A program made the translations under genes and the position numbers. The notes under the pieces were generated by a model. That model did no database searches. It had not been told where the DNA came from and worked only from the letters and a program-made list of their open reading frames with translations. From the NCBI RefSeq assembly GCF_019745455.1, contig NZ_JAIETD010000050.1:62001-126000 (forward strand): a stretch of 64,000 nt of DNA. Reading direction: 5' to 3'. The stretch is from Methylobacterium sp. (GTDB lineage Bacteria > Pseudomonadota > Alphaproteobacteria > Rhizobiales > Beijerinckiaceae). Shown here piece after piece: positions 17,160 through 26,092 of this stretch (position 1 is the first letter of the stretch; every line of letters begins with the position of its first letter).

Positions 17160-19085
17160 ATGATTCCTGAGCCTGCCCCACACTCATTCGTGAGCTCAGA
17201 AATCCCCGCTTGCATGGGGGAAGAGGCACTCGGTCGCGCCTTCGAGGGCGCGCCGGAGGCGATGCTGGTGCTCGATCCTGGCTCGGACACGATCTGCAAC
17301 GCCAACCCGAGCGCTTTACGGCTCCTCGGCTACGACCACGAAACGCTGCTGGGCATGCGCGTCACCGCGCTCCATCCAGATCAGGTTCCGACGCTGATCG
17401 TTTTCACGCAGGCGGTTCAGGCGCGCGGCCGCGATTGGACCCACGCGCTGACGCCACGCCATGCCGACGGCCATGCGCTCAACGTTGAGTATAGCGGCGC
17501 GCTCCTGCCGGGCGACCCGACGAAGATCCTCGTCAGCCTGTTCGATCTCGACGAGCGCCGCCGCCGCCTCGTCGATACCGAGGCCGACGCCCACATGCGT
17601 GCGGGCCTCACCGAGTGGCAGCGCATGGAGCGGATCTTTCGCGACATCGAGCGCGAGAACCAGCTCATCCTGCGTGCCGCCGGCGAGGGCATCTACGGCG
17701 TCAACGCCGACGGGATCACCACCTTCATCAACCCGGCCGCCGAGCGGATGCTCGGCTGGCAAGCCTCCGACCTCGTGGGGCGCGACATGCATTCCACCGT
17801 CCACCACAGCCACCCGGATGGATGCCACTACCCGCACCATGATTGCCCGATCTACGCGGCGTTCCGTGACGGCGCCGTCCACCAGGTCGACACGGAGGTG
17901 TTCTGGCGGCGCGACGGCACACCCTTCTACGTCGCCTACACCTCGACGCCGATCCGCGACCGCGGGCGGCTGCTTGGCGCCGTGATCGTCTTTCGCGACA
18001 TCAGCCAGCGCCGCGAGGCCGACGAGCGCCTGCGCAACGCCCTCGCCGAGGTCGATTCCCTGCGCCAGCGCCTGGAGCTGGAAAATGCCTATCTGCGCGA
18101 GGAGATCAGGGAAGGCGGCCATCACCAGGGCATCATTGGCCGTTCCCCCGCGATCGAGGCGTGCCTGCGCCAGATCGACCTCGTCGCCGGTACCGACGCC
18201 ACCGTTCTCGTGAGCGGCGAATCCGGCACCGGAAAGGAGCTCGTTGCCCGGGCGATCCACGAGGCGAGCCGACGGCGCGACCGGCCTCTGATTCGGGTGA
18301 ACTGCGCGGCGATCCCGCGCGAGTTGTTCGAGAGCGAGTTCTTCGGCCATGCCAAGGGCGCCTTCACCGGCGCAGTGCGCGACCGCGTCGGACGCTTCGA
18401 ACTCGCGGATGGCGGCACGCTGTTCCTCGACGAGGTCGGCGAGATTCCCCTCGATCTCCAGGGCAAGCTCCTGCGGGTGCTGCAGGAGCGTCAGTTCGAA
18501 CGCATCGGCGAGGAGCGCACCCGCACCGTCGACGTTCGTCTCGTCGCCGCCACGAACCGTGACCTCAAGGCCGAGGTGAAGCGAGGGCGATTTCGCGAGG
18601 ATCTCTACTTCCGCCTCAACGTCTTCCCGATCGGGGTCGTGCCCCTGCGCGAGCGACGCGAGGACATCCCTCTCATTGCTCAGCACTTCCTGCGCGGTGT
18701 CGTCAGGCGCCTGAACATCCCCGATCTGAGGCTCACCGAGGGCGATGTCCGGCGCCTGTCACGCTACGATTGGCCCGGTAACGTGCGCGAACTCGAGAAC
18801 ATCATCGAGCGGGCCGCGATCCTCGGCGTGCGGGGGCGCCTGCGTTTCGACCTGCCCGAGCCCGACGAAGCCGCACCGCCCCGGCCTCCCATGATGGTCG
18901 AACGCTCGGGCGTCGCGCCGAGCACCGAGTCCGAACGGCGCGCCCGCGACCGGGCCGACATCGTCGCCGCCCTCGGCTTGAGCCAGGGGCGGATCTTCGG
19001 GGCGGGCGGTGCAGCCGCGATCCTCGGAGTGAAGCCGACCACCCTCGCATCTCGGATCAAGGCCCTGGGCATCTCCCGCCGCTAG
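17160..19085 (+). CDS. Sigma-54-dependent activator with two PAS domains, probable regulator of the cyanate operon
   Basis: A 641-residue enhancer-binding protein. PAS 1 is at about residues 25-135, PAS 2 at about 170-285 with a His/Cys-rich insert ([18 protein letters not shown]) that may bind metal or sense redox. The AAA+ domain (about 315-550) has Walker [15 protein letters not shown], the sigma-54-contacting GAFTGA at residues 400-405, and Walker [13 protein letters not shown]. The C-terminal Fis-type helix-turn-helix is [25 protein letters not shown] precedes the ATG at 17160. It is divergent from the cyanate operon, whose promoter is sigma-54 type, so it is very likely its activator. 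The inducing signal is unknown. Confidence 0.92.
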   Translation: MIPEPAPHSFVSSEIPACMGEEALGRAFEGAPEAMLVLDPGSDTICNANPSALRLLGYDHETLLGMRVTALHPDQVPTLIVFTQAVQARGRDWTHALTPRHADGHALNVEYSGALLPGDPTKILVSLFDLDERRRRLVDTEADAHMRAGLTEWQRMERIFRDIERENQLILRAAGEGIYGVNADGITTFINPAAERMLGWQASDLVGRDMHSTVHHSHPDGCHYPHHDCPIYAAFRDGAVHQVDTEVFWRRDGTPFYVAYTSTPIRDRGRLLGAVIVFRDISQRREADERLRNALAEVDSLRQRLELENAYLREEIREGGHHQGIIGRSPAIEACLRQIDLVAGTDATVLVSGESGTGKELVARAIHEASRRRDRPLIRVNCAAIPRELFESEFFGHAKGAFTGAVRDRVGRFELADGGTLFLDEVGEIPLDLQGKLLRVLQERQFERIGEERTRTVDVRLVAATNRDLKAEVKRGRFREDLYFRLNVFPIGVVPLRERREDIPLIAQHFLRGVVRRLNIPDLRLTEGDVRRLSRYDWPGNVRELENIIERAAILGVRGRLRFDLPEPDEAAPPRPPMMVERSGVAPSTESERRARDRADIVAALGLSQGRIFGAGGAAAILGVKPTTLASRIKALGISRR

Positions 19086-19188
19086 GCGACCCCCTCAGCG
19101 CAGTGCAACCCTGTTCGCAGTCTCACCGTCGGCTCCGCGGTCTCGACACTCAATTCGCCAATTTACAGACGGGTCATGCGCAGGCTGA

Positions 19189-19860
19189 ATGGCAGATCGC
19201 CGAATCCGTAAAATTCTAGCAGAAGAGGAAGTCCTGCTCGAAGGTCTCCTCATCTACACAGGTTCGCTCCTGAGCGAGAACCTGATGATCGAGCGTCGCG
19301 CCATTCCACGGATCAAACTGGTCTTGCCGGCCTTGTGCTGGAGCCAGTACAGGCCCGACTTCTACGCCGTGACGGAAGATCTGAACGGCTTCGGCATTCG
19401 CTTCAAGGCCTCGCTGGTGCCGAGCGTCGGCGAAAAGCTGACCTGCAGCATCCGTCACGCCGGCTCCCTGGAGACGACAGTGGTCCGCGTCGGGAAGCAG
19501 CGCTTCGCCGTGCGTGTCCTGCGGGCGGAATACCCTTTGAAGCTCGTGGCACAGAATCTCGTCAGCCTTGCGCAGGAACAGAACCCCAGCATGCTGGCTC
19601 AGCGCACGGCCTCGCGCCTCGTGCCCAACAACCGCGACGTCGTCGTCACCACGCCCTTGGGCGAGATGATCCCGGGCCGGATCCTGAATATATCGACGTC
19701 CGGTGCCGCCGTGTCGCTCGATGCGCCGATCCAAGTCGGCACGCTGGTCATGATCGGAAGCACCCAGGCGAGGGTCGCCCGGTCGTTCGAAGATGGGATC
19801 GGGGCGGCTTTCCTCTCGCCGCTGGCACAGAGCGAGGTCGGTCCGGATGTGGTCCTGTGA
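19189..19860 (+). CDS. PilZ-domain protein, two PilZ-like modules
   Basis: A 223-residue protein with a PilZ-like N-terminal module starting at IERRAIPRIKLVLPALCWS (RxxxR motif; the second motif is degenerate, LNGFGIRF) and a second module with RILNISTSGAAVSL, which fits the [D/N]xSxxG box. PilZ proteins bind cyclic di-GMP and act on motility, exopolysaccharide or other targets. The start at 19189 has no clear ribosome site; an internal ATG at 19285 just before the RxxxR motif is an alternative. Two genes downstream is a GGDEF/EAL enzyme that makes or degrades the same messenger. Confidence 0.75.
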   Translation: MADRRIRKILAEEEVLLEGLLIYTGSLLSENLMIERRAIPRIKLVLPALCWSQYRPDFYAVTEDLNGFGIRFKASLVPSVGEKLTCSIRHAGSLETTVVRVGKQRFAVRVLRAEYPLKLVAQNLVSLAQEQNPSMLAQRTASRLVPNNRDVVVTTPLGEMIPGRILNISTSGAAVSLDAPIQVGTLVMIGSTQARVARSFEDGIGAAFLSPLAQSEVGPDVVL

Positions 19861-19976
19861 CGAGGCGCCTTGCAGAGCGACCTTAGGTTAATCGCTGGTG
19901 CGGCTGACTTCCATCTTCATTCACCTTCCGTCAACGGTGAGGGACTACCGTCGCGACCGGACTCGCAGGACATCTG

Positions 19977-21371
19977 ATGCAGATTTCCGACACGACCGGT
20001 ATTGATGATCTCAAGGCATCTCGCGAACCGGGGTCGCGCTTTGCTGCGGCGACCGCCTGTCCCGGCTTGCTGCGCAAGATCGTCCGCAACCTGATCGAGT
20101 CGTGGCCGGACGAGGTCTACGACCGGCGGCTCGTCGAGGTGTCGCGCATCGGGCGTCGGACCTTCTTCGTTTGCGATCCCGCGCTGATACGCAGCCTGCT
20201 CGTCGACCAGAGCGGCAGCATCGCGCGCGAGGACTTCATGATCGCCGCGCTCTCGCCCCTGCTCGGGCGCGGCATTCTCACATCCGACGGCGCGCGCTGG
20301 AAGGCGCAGCGCCGCACGGCTGCCCCGATCTTCCGGCCCGACGCCATCGCGGCATTCGTGCCCGCCATGCACAACGCGGTGGAGCGGACGGCGGTGCGCT
20401 GGTCGTCCCGAGGAGAAGGACCGGTCGACGTCCTCGACGAGATGATGCGCACAACCTTCGACATCATCGGCGCGACGACACTGCCGGACGAGCCCAGCCT
20501 CGATGTCGCCGAGTTCGGGCGCTCGCTCTCGACTTATCTCGACAGCGTCGGCTGGAAGATCCTGATGTCGATGCTCAAGGCTCCGCGCTGGGTGCCGCAT
20601 CCGGGGTCGATCCGCGCGGCCCGCGCCGCACGCCGGCTTCGCGGATCGATCGCCGGCATCGTTGCCGGGCGCCGCGCCGAGGGCCGGTTCGGACGTGACC
20701 TCCTCGGCCTGATGATGCAGGCGAGCGACCCGGAAGGAGGACCTCACTCCGGCTCGACCGGCATGTCCGACGAGGCCTTGGCGGACAACCTCCTGACCTT
20801 CGTGGCCGCCGGCCACGAGACCACGGCTCTCGCCATGGCCTGGACCTTTCGCCTGCTGGCCGAGCATCCCCGGGTCGAGATGCGCCTGCGTGCCGAGATC
20901 GCCGCCGCCGGGGCCCGGCCGGCCCCCGACGACCTGCCCTACGCCCGTCAGGTCGTGATGGAAGCCATGCGGCTCTATCCGCCTGCTCCCGTCATGGTCC
21001 GACAGGCCATCTCGGATGTCCGGCTAGGCGCGATCACCATTCCCGCTGGCTCCTCGCTGCACGTGCCGATCTATGCGATCCATCGCCATCGGGCGCTGTG
21101 GGCCTCGCCCGAGACCTTCGATCCCGATCGCTTCGCCCCCGGGATCCAGCGCGACCGATACAGCTATTTGCCCTTCGGGGCCGGGCCTCAGGTCTGCGTC
21201 GGGATGGGCTTCGCCATGGCCGAATGCATCGTCATCCTGGCGGGTCTGCTGCCGCGGTTCCGCTTCGAGACCCTGTCGCCCTCGCGGCCGGAAGCGCGCT
21301 TCAAGGTCACCCTCCGCCCCCATGGCGGCATGCCGTTGAAGCTGAGCCCGCGCGGCGCGGTCGTCCGATGA
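19977..21371 (+). CDS. Cytochrome P450
   Basis: A 464-residue soluble P450 with all hallmarks: the I-helix oxygen-activation motif FVAAGHETTALAMAW, the K-helix ExxR in VMEAMRLYPPAPVMVR, the PERF-like FDPDRF, and the heme Cys in PFGAGPQVCVGMGFAMAE. No membrane anchor is seen. The substrate is unknown; the general look is of the long-chain or sterol/fatty-acid hydroxylase-like bacterial groups, but this is only an impression. No ferredoxin or reductase gene is adjacent. Its stop overlaps the ATG of the GGDEF/EAL gene (ATGA), so the two are translationally coupled. Confidence 0.95.
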   Translation: MQISDTTGIDDLKASREPGSRFAAATACPGLLRKIVRNLIESWPDEVYDRRLVEVSRIGRRTFFVCDPALIRSLLVDQSGSIAREDFMIAALSPLLGRGILTSDGARWKAQRRTAAPIFRPDAIAAFVPAMHNAVERTAVRWSSRGEGPVDVLDEMMRTTFDIIGATTLPDEPSLDVAEFGRSLSTYLDSVGWKILMSMLKAPRWVPHPGSIRAARAARRLRGSIAGIVAGRRAEGRFGRDLLGLMMQASDPEGGPHSGSTGMSDEALADNLLTFVAAGHETTALAMAWTFRLLAEHPRVEMRLRAEIAAAGARPAPDDLPYARQVVMEAMRLYPPAPVMVRQAISDVRLGAITIPAGSSLHVPIYAIHRHRALWASPETFDPDRFAPGIQRDRYSYLPFGAGPQVCVGMGFAMAECIVILAGLLPRFRFETLSPSRPEARFKVTLRPHGGMPLKLSPRGAVVR

Positions 21372-23761
21372 TCGGTGCGACACCTCCCGCACCTGTGCCG
21401 GGCGGAGGTTCTATCGCGGTCCCGCGCGGCGGACCCTCTCACGCCGCCGCTCTCGAAGGTACGATCCCCGCCGGGTACGTCGCCGAGGTGATGGCCGGGC
21501 AACTGGCGGCGACTCTCGATCTGGCGGCTCATCTCGCCATCACCCACATCTCGGTCGCCATCGCCGTCATGGCGTTCTTCTGGGACAGCGGTTCCCACGC
21601 CTATCTGGCCGTTCTGTTCCTGATGGTCTCGGTTCCGGTGACGCTACTGACGCTCGGCGTCTGGATCAGCCGCCACCGGCCGGGCTGGGTTCCCTCCGTC
21701 GCATTCCAGACCCGGTCGGTGGCCGCGGCGACCCTCGCCCTTGGGTTGGCCTGGAGCACGATGCCGCTCCTGATGTATCCGCCGGGGGACCAGGACCATC
21801 GCATGCTCGTGGTTGCGATTTCTGCAGGACTGATCGCGAGCTCGTTCACGCTGAACGGCATCCCGAACATCGCGATCCTGTTTTGCGTACCGGTCGTTGT
21901 CGGCAGCTTCGCGGGTCTGAGCCTTGGCGGGGGCGATGTCTCCCTGACCTTGTCCATACTCCTCGTGATCTACGCCTGCTTCGTGCTCTTGAACGTCCGC
22001 CAGATGACCCGGATCTCAACCGAGCGCATCACCGATCGCCTGCGCGTCAGCGACCAGAGCGAGACCATCGCGTTGCTGCTTCACGACTTCGAGGCGAATA
22101 CCAGCGACTGGCTATGGGAAACCGATGCCGCCGGGCGTCTCCAGCATGTTTCCGATCGTATGGCCGAGGTGTCCGGCATCCCGGTCGGCGAGCTCTACAA
22201 CGCCCCCTTCGATCGGCTGCTTCAGCCGACAGGACCGCTCGGCGAGAGCGTCCTGGCTCTGGCCGGATACATGCACGATCGGATCGCATTCCGCGACCAT
22301 GTGGTTGAGACCGCGGATTCGGACGGGCGGCGATGGTGGCGGCTCAGCGGAAAGCCGACTTATGGGCACGACGGGAGTTTCGCGGGGTTCCGGGGCGTCG
22401 GGTCCGACATCACCGAGACTCGTCGCTCGGAAGACAAGATCGCGTACTTGGCGAGCTACGACGCCCTGACTTCCCTCGCCAACCGGACACTCTTCAATCT
22501 GCAGGCTACGGTCGAGTGCCAGAGAGCGTCGCAGTTCGACGAAACCTGCGCCCTTCTTTATCTCGACCTCGACGGGTTCAAGATCGTCAACGATACCTAC
22601 GGTCACGGCTTCGGCGATCGGCTTCTTCAGAACGTCGCACGGCGGTTGCGCGTCGCGGTCGACAACGGCTCGCTCATCGGACGCCTCGGCGGCGACGAGT
22701 TCGCGATCCTGTCCCCGAAGACCGACGAAGCGGGAGCCAGAGCGCTCGCGGAGACGCTGATCGAGGCCTTGAGTGCGCCCTATGCCATCGAGGGCATTCA
22801 GGTCGAGATCGGGGCGAGCGTCGGCATCGGGATGGCGCCTCGTGACGCGATCGACCCCGAAAGCCTGATGGGCAAGGCGGATCTGGCTCTCTACGACGCC
22901 AAGGCTGCCGGCAAGGGGCGGTTCTCCGTGTTCGATCCTGGTCTCGAGCAGACCATGCGGACACGCCGCGAGCTCGAATTGGATCTCAAGGCCGCGCTGG
23001 CGAATGGCGACCTCCAACTTCATTATCAGCCGGTCGTGAACCTTGCCCATGGCGAGGTTCTCGCCTTCGAAGCACTTCTTCGCTGGCAAAGTCCGGCCCG
23101 CGGCAACGTCTCGCCAGCCGATTTCGTGCCGGTGGCGGAATCCTGTGGCCTCATCTCCGTCATCGGACGCTGGGTGCTTCGCCAGGCTTGCTCCGAAGCC
23201 GCACGATGGTCCGACTCGATCCGGATCGCCGTCAACATCTCGCCCTCGCATTTCCGCAACTCGGACCTGCTGCAGGACGTGACGGACGCGTTGAACGCGA
23301 GCGGCCTCCCGCCTAACCGGCTCGAACTCGAGATCACCGAATCGATCTTCTTCGAGATGAACGCCGCTATCTCGGCGAACCTTCGCGACCTGCGCGCCCT
23401 CGGGGTTCGCATCGCCCTCGACGATTTCGGGACCGGCTACTCGTCGCTGAGCTACCTGATCCGTTTCCCCGTCGACAAGATCAAGATCGACCGCTCGTTC
23501 ATCAAGGACATGAGCACGCGCCACGAATGCCTCGCGATCATCGAGGCCATCCTCGCCCTCGCTCGCAAGCTGTCGATCACCGTGACAGCCGAAGGCGTTG
23601 AGAGCGTGGACCAAGCGCGGATGCTCCGGGCCCGGCAATGCGACGACATTCAGGGCTTCCTATTCAGCTCGGCCCGTCCGTCGAGCGAGGTGGAAGGGCT
23701 GGTCGAGACGCTACCGCAGCGCTTCCGCGGGATCTTTGCCACAGCCGCAGCCGCAGCCTGA
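21368..23761 (+). CDS. Membrane-bound PAS-GGDEF-EAL cyclic di-GMP enzyme
   Basis: A 797-residue protein. The ATG at 21368 overlaps the P450 stop; the longer open frame is a shadow of the P450 gene. The N-terminal 210 residues hold about five hydrophobic helices (for example ISVAIAVMAFFW, AILFCVPVVVGSFAGL). A PAS domain (about 235-350) precedes the GGDEF domain with intact active loop GRLGGDEFAIL, and an EAL domain with EALLRW and DDFGTGYSSLSYL, both intact. It may be a bifunctional cyclase/phosphodiesterase. With the PilZ protein upstream it forms a local c-di-GMP set. Confidence 0.93.
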   Translation: MIGATPPAPVPGGGSIAVPRGGPSHAAALEGTIPAGYVAEVMAGQLAATLDLAAHLAITHISVAIAVMAFFWDSGSHAYLAVLFLMVSVPVTLLTLGVWISRHRPGWVPSVAFQTRSVAAATLALGLAWSTMPLLMYPPGDQDHRMLVVAISAGLIASSFTLNGIPNIAILFCVPVVVGSFAGLSLGGGDVSLTLSILLVIYACFVLLNVRQMTRISTERITDRLRVSDQSETIALLLHDFEANTSDWLWETDAAGRLQHVSDRMAEVSGIPVGELYNAPFDRLLQPTGPLGESVLALAGYMHDRIAFRDHVVETADSDGRRWWRLSGKPTYGHDGSFAGFRGVGSDITETRRSEDKIAYLASYDALTSLANRTLFNLQATVECQRASQFDETCALLYLDLDGFKIVNDTYGHGFGDRLLQNVARRLRVAVDNGSLIGRLGGDEFAILSPKTDEAGARALAETLIEALSAPYAIEGIQVEIGASVGIGMAPRDAIDPESLMGKADLALYDAKAAGKGRFSVFDPGLEQTMRTRRELELDLKAALANGDLQLHYQPVVNLAHGEVLAFEALLRWQSPARGNVSPADFVPVAESCGLISVIGRWVLRQACSEAARWSDSIRIAVNISPSHFRNSDLLQDVTDALNASGLPPNRLELEITESIFFEMNAAISANLRDLRALGVRIALDDFGTGYSSLSYLIRFPVDKIKIDRSFIKDMSTRHECLAIIEAILALARKLSITVTAEGVESVDQARMLRARQCDDIQGFLFSSARPSSEVEGLVETLPQRFRGIFATAAAAA

Positions 23762-23875
23762 CGGCGGCTTTCAATTCGACAGCAAGCGGCGGGATGCGCC
23801 CCACGTGGATCGGCAGCATGAGATGGGCATCAGGCGAGCCGCGTGGGACTGTATCGCCGTAGGATGCCCGACGCG

Positions 23876-24970
23876 ATGACAGCCAGCCCGATCACGGACG
23901 CCGATGACGCCATGCGCTGGACGGCGCTGACGACTCGCGATCCTACCGCCGACGGGCGTTTCGTCTATTCGGTGCGGAGCACGGGCGTCTATTGCCGGCC
24001 GAGCTGCGGTGCGAGGCGTCCGCGGCCCGAGAACGTGGCGTTCCACGGCACCTGCGAGGACGCGGAGGCGGCAGGGTTCCGTCCCTGCCGACGCTGCCGG
24101 CCCAACGAGGCCAGCCTCGCCGAGCGGCAGACGGCGGCCGTGACGGCTGCCTGCCGGCGGATCGAGTCAGCCGAGACGATACCTGATCTCGCCAAACTTG
24201 CGCGAGGAGCTGGCATGAGCCCGTTCCATTTCCACAGGGTCTTCAAGCGCGTGGCCGGAATCACCCCTGCGGCCTACGCCACCGCTTGCCGCGCCAATCG
24301 CATCGCCGCGGCACTTCCGGAAGCCGCGACGGTGACCGAGGCATTCTACGAAGCCGGCTACAATGCGGCCAGCCGCTTCTACGCCGAGGCTCCAGCCCGG
24401 CTTGGGATGAGCCCGTCGCGGTACCGCGACGGCGCAAGCGGCGTTCGGATCCGGTTCGCGGCCGGCGCCTGTCGTCTGGGTACCATCCTGGTGGCCGCGA
24501 CCGACGCGGGGCTCTGCGCGATCCTCCTCGGGGACGACCCCGACCTTCTTCTACGGGACCTGGAGAGCCGTTTCCCGAAAGCCGACCTCGTCGGCGGCGA
24601 CAAGGGTTTCGAGACCCTGGTGGCGCAGGTGGTGGGCCTCGTCGAGGCTCCGGCGACGGCCATCGACCTGCCCCTCGACATCGGGGGCACCGCTTTCCAG
24701 CAACGGGTCTGGGAGGCCTTGCGGCGGATTCCCGCCGGGTCGACAGCCACCTATGCGCAGATCGCCGCCGCCATCGGCCAGCCCGGCGCCGTCCGCGCCG
24801 TCGGCATGGCCTGCGGCGCCAACGCCCTCGCGGTGGCGATCCCATGCCACCGGGTCGTGCGGTCGGACGGCTCACTCTCGGGATACCGTTGGGGGATCGA
24901 GCGCAAGCGCGAACTCCTCGCCCGGGAGGTAGAGGCGGTTACGCCGTCGCGTCGAGGGCCGCCCGCGTGA
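23876..24970 (+). CDS. ada: Bifunctional Ada-type DNA methyl repair protein and regulator
   Basis: A 364-residue Ada protein. The N-terminal zinc/methylphosphotriester domain has the four cysteines in TGVYCRPSCG and GFRPCRRCRPNE; an AraC-type helix-turn-helix follows (IPDLAKLARGAGMSPFHFHR). The C-terminal methylguanine methyltransferase domain ends with the acceptor Cys in AIPCHRVVRSDGSLSGYRWG. It removes methyl groups from DNA and, once methylated, should activate its own gene. The start is uncertain: ATG at 23876 (AGGA nine bases upstream), ATG 23864 or GTG 23843. Its 3' end overlaps the 3' end of the convergent sigma gene by 32 bases. Confidence 0.93.
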   Translation: MTASPITDADDAMRWTALTTRDPTADGRFVYSVRSTGVYCRPSCGARRPRPENVAFHGTCEDAEAAGFRPCRRCRPNEASLAERQTAAVTAACRRIESAETIPDLAKLARGAGMSPFHFHRVFKRVAGITPAAYATACRANRIAAALPEAATVTEAFYEAGYNAASRFYAEAPARLGMSPSRYRDGASGVRIRFAAGACRLGTILVAATDAGLCAILLGDDPDLLLRDLESRFPKADLVGGDKGFETLVAQVVGLVEAPATAIDLPLDIGGTAFQQRVWEALRRIPAGSTATYAQIAAAIGQPGAVRAVGMACGANALAVAIPCHRVVRSDGSLSGYRWGIERKRELLAREVEAVTPSRRGPPA

Positions 24971-25505
24971 GGGCGTCGGCGCCGATGTCATCGCTGCCCG
25001 TCATCCCGAGTTCCATGATGAGTCGGCTCCGTGCCCTGCTGACCCGGCTCTTGACCGTCCCGACCGCGACCCCGCTGATGGCGGCGGCCTCCTCGTAGGT
25101 GAAGTTCTGGGCGCCGACGAGCACGAGGGCCTCGCGCTGGCTCAAGGGGAGGGCGTCCAGTGCCACCCGGAATTCCCGCAGCTCCAGGCGGGCCTCCTGA
25201 TCCGGCAGGCTGGTGAGCCGGCCTGCATGGATGCCGTCGGCATCCTCGACTTCACGCTTGCGTTTGCGCTGTTCGGAATAGAACAGGTTGCGCAGGATCG
25301 TGAACAGCCACGCGGTCAGGTTGGTGCCGCGCTGAAAGCTGTCGGCCTTGGTCCATGCCCTGACGAGGGTGTCCTGCACGAGGTCGTCGCTGCGGTCGAG
25401 ATCATAGGTCAGGGTGTAGGCGAAGGCCCGGAGGGCGGGGATCGCGCCGATCAGGAGGTCACGCATCTCGTCGTCGGCGCCCGGCCGAGGGGAGAGTGTC
25501 ATCAT
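24939..25505 (-). CDS. ecfG: General stress response sigma factor EcfG
   Basis: A 188-residue ECF sigma factor. Region 2 is FAYTLTYDLDRSDDLVQDTL ... NLTAWLFTILRNLFYSEQRK, region 4 is LPLSQREALVLVGAQNFTYE ... GVAVGTVKSRVSRARSRL. The immediately upstream gene is the NepR anti-sigma factor, whose stop overlaps this ATG (ATGA), the defining arrangement of the alphaproteobacterial PhyR-NepR-EcfG system. PhyR is not in the window. It should direct RNA polymerase to GGAAC-N16/17-CGTT promoters. The start is one of two adjacent ATG codons (25505/25502). Confidence 0.93.
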   Translation of the reverse strand: MMTLSPRPGADDEMRDLLIGAIPALRAFAYTLTYDLDRSDDLVQDTLVRAWTKADSFQRGTNLTAWLFTILRNLFYSEQRKRKREVEDADGIHAGRLTSLPDQEARLELREFRVALDALPLSQREALVLVGAQNFTYEEAAAISGVAVGTVKSRVSRARSRLIMELGMTGSDDIGADALTRAALDATA

Positions 25506-25708
25506 TGCGAGGTCTCCCCCCGTGCGCTCAGGTCGGCGAGGAGCGTCTCGAACCGCTCGGGAAGCGGCTCGGTCAGGATCTCCGAGTACAGCATCCGGAG
25601 GTTTCGCCCGATCCGCCGCCGCGCCTCCTCCGGCATCGGCTTCGCTGCCGCCGGGACGGGCGTCTCGTCCACGGGGACGAGTGACAGCTTTGGCCGGACC
25701 TTTGTCAT
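25502..25708 (-). CDS. nepR: NepR-type anti-sigma factor
   Basis: A 68-residue protein with the NepR core RRIGRNLRMLYSEILTEPLP followed by ERFETLLADL: two helices that clamp EcfG until phosphorylated PhyR pulls NepR away. The Pro/Ala-rich N-terminal tail is normal. It overlaps the ecfG start by four bases. I found no good GGAAC-type promoter right upstream on this strand. Confidence 0.92.
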   Translation of the reverse strand: MTKVRPKLSLVPVDETPVPAAAKPMPEEARRRIGRNLRMLYSEILTEPLPERFETLLADLSARGETSQ

Positions 25709-26092
25709 GGCAATCCCATTTCCGCCGGTCGGTGGCGCTGCCTGTCAGCGAGACGGGGTCAGCACCGGAAGAAGCGACCGGTCTGTGGGGGACTGCGCTA
25801 AGGAACCCGCATTTAATGCGTTCTGAAGAGTGCATTCATAATATTTTCAGCCGCCAATCCATGTTTCCGAACCATTTCATATTGCAAAGCTTGCTGTGGA
25901 TCCAAGAAGTTAGCTTGAGCATCAGCTTGGCTATGCGGCGAAAGAACGGCGGATCTACTACTTGCGCCGTGCAGAAAACGTGACGGACGCGGCCGTGCAT
26001 ACACGGCATCCAGCTTGCTTGCCGTACTCGCACGGCGGCGCTCGGGCGTGCCGGGACGACCTTCAGCCCTCTGCACGGAGACCAACGACGTG
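25709..26092. other. Intergenic stretch with a low-GC, coding-like patch
   Basis: About 380 bases between nepR and the binding-protein gene. Positions 25813-25990 are clearly less GC-rich than the surroundings. The minus-strand frame ending at the TAA at 25813 reads ADAQANFLDPQQALQYEMVR then KHGLAAENIMNALFRTH, which looks protein-like. No convincing start or ribosome site was found, so it may be a gene remnant or a very small gene. Nothing else is recognised. Confidence 0.4.

Noticed and set aside
25802..25822. GGAAC ... GTT on the plus strand as an EcfG promoter
   Set aside because: Spacing is 13 bases instead of 16-18, and it points away from nepR.
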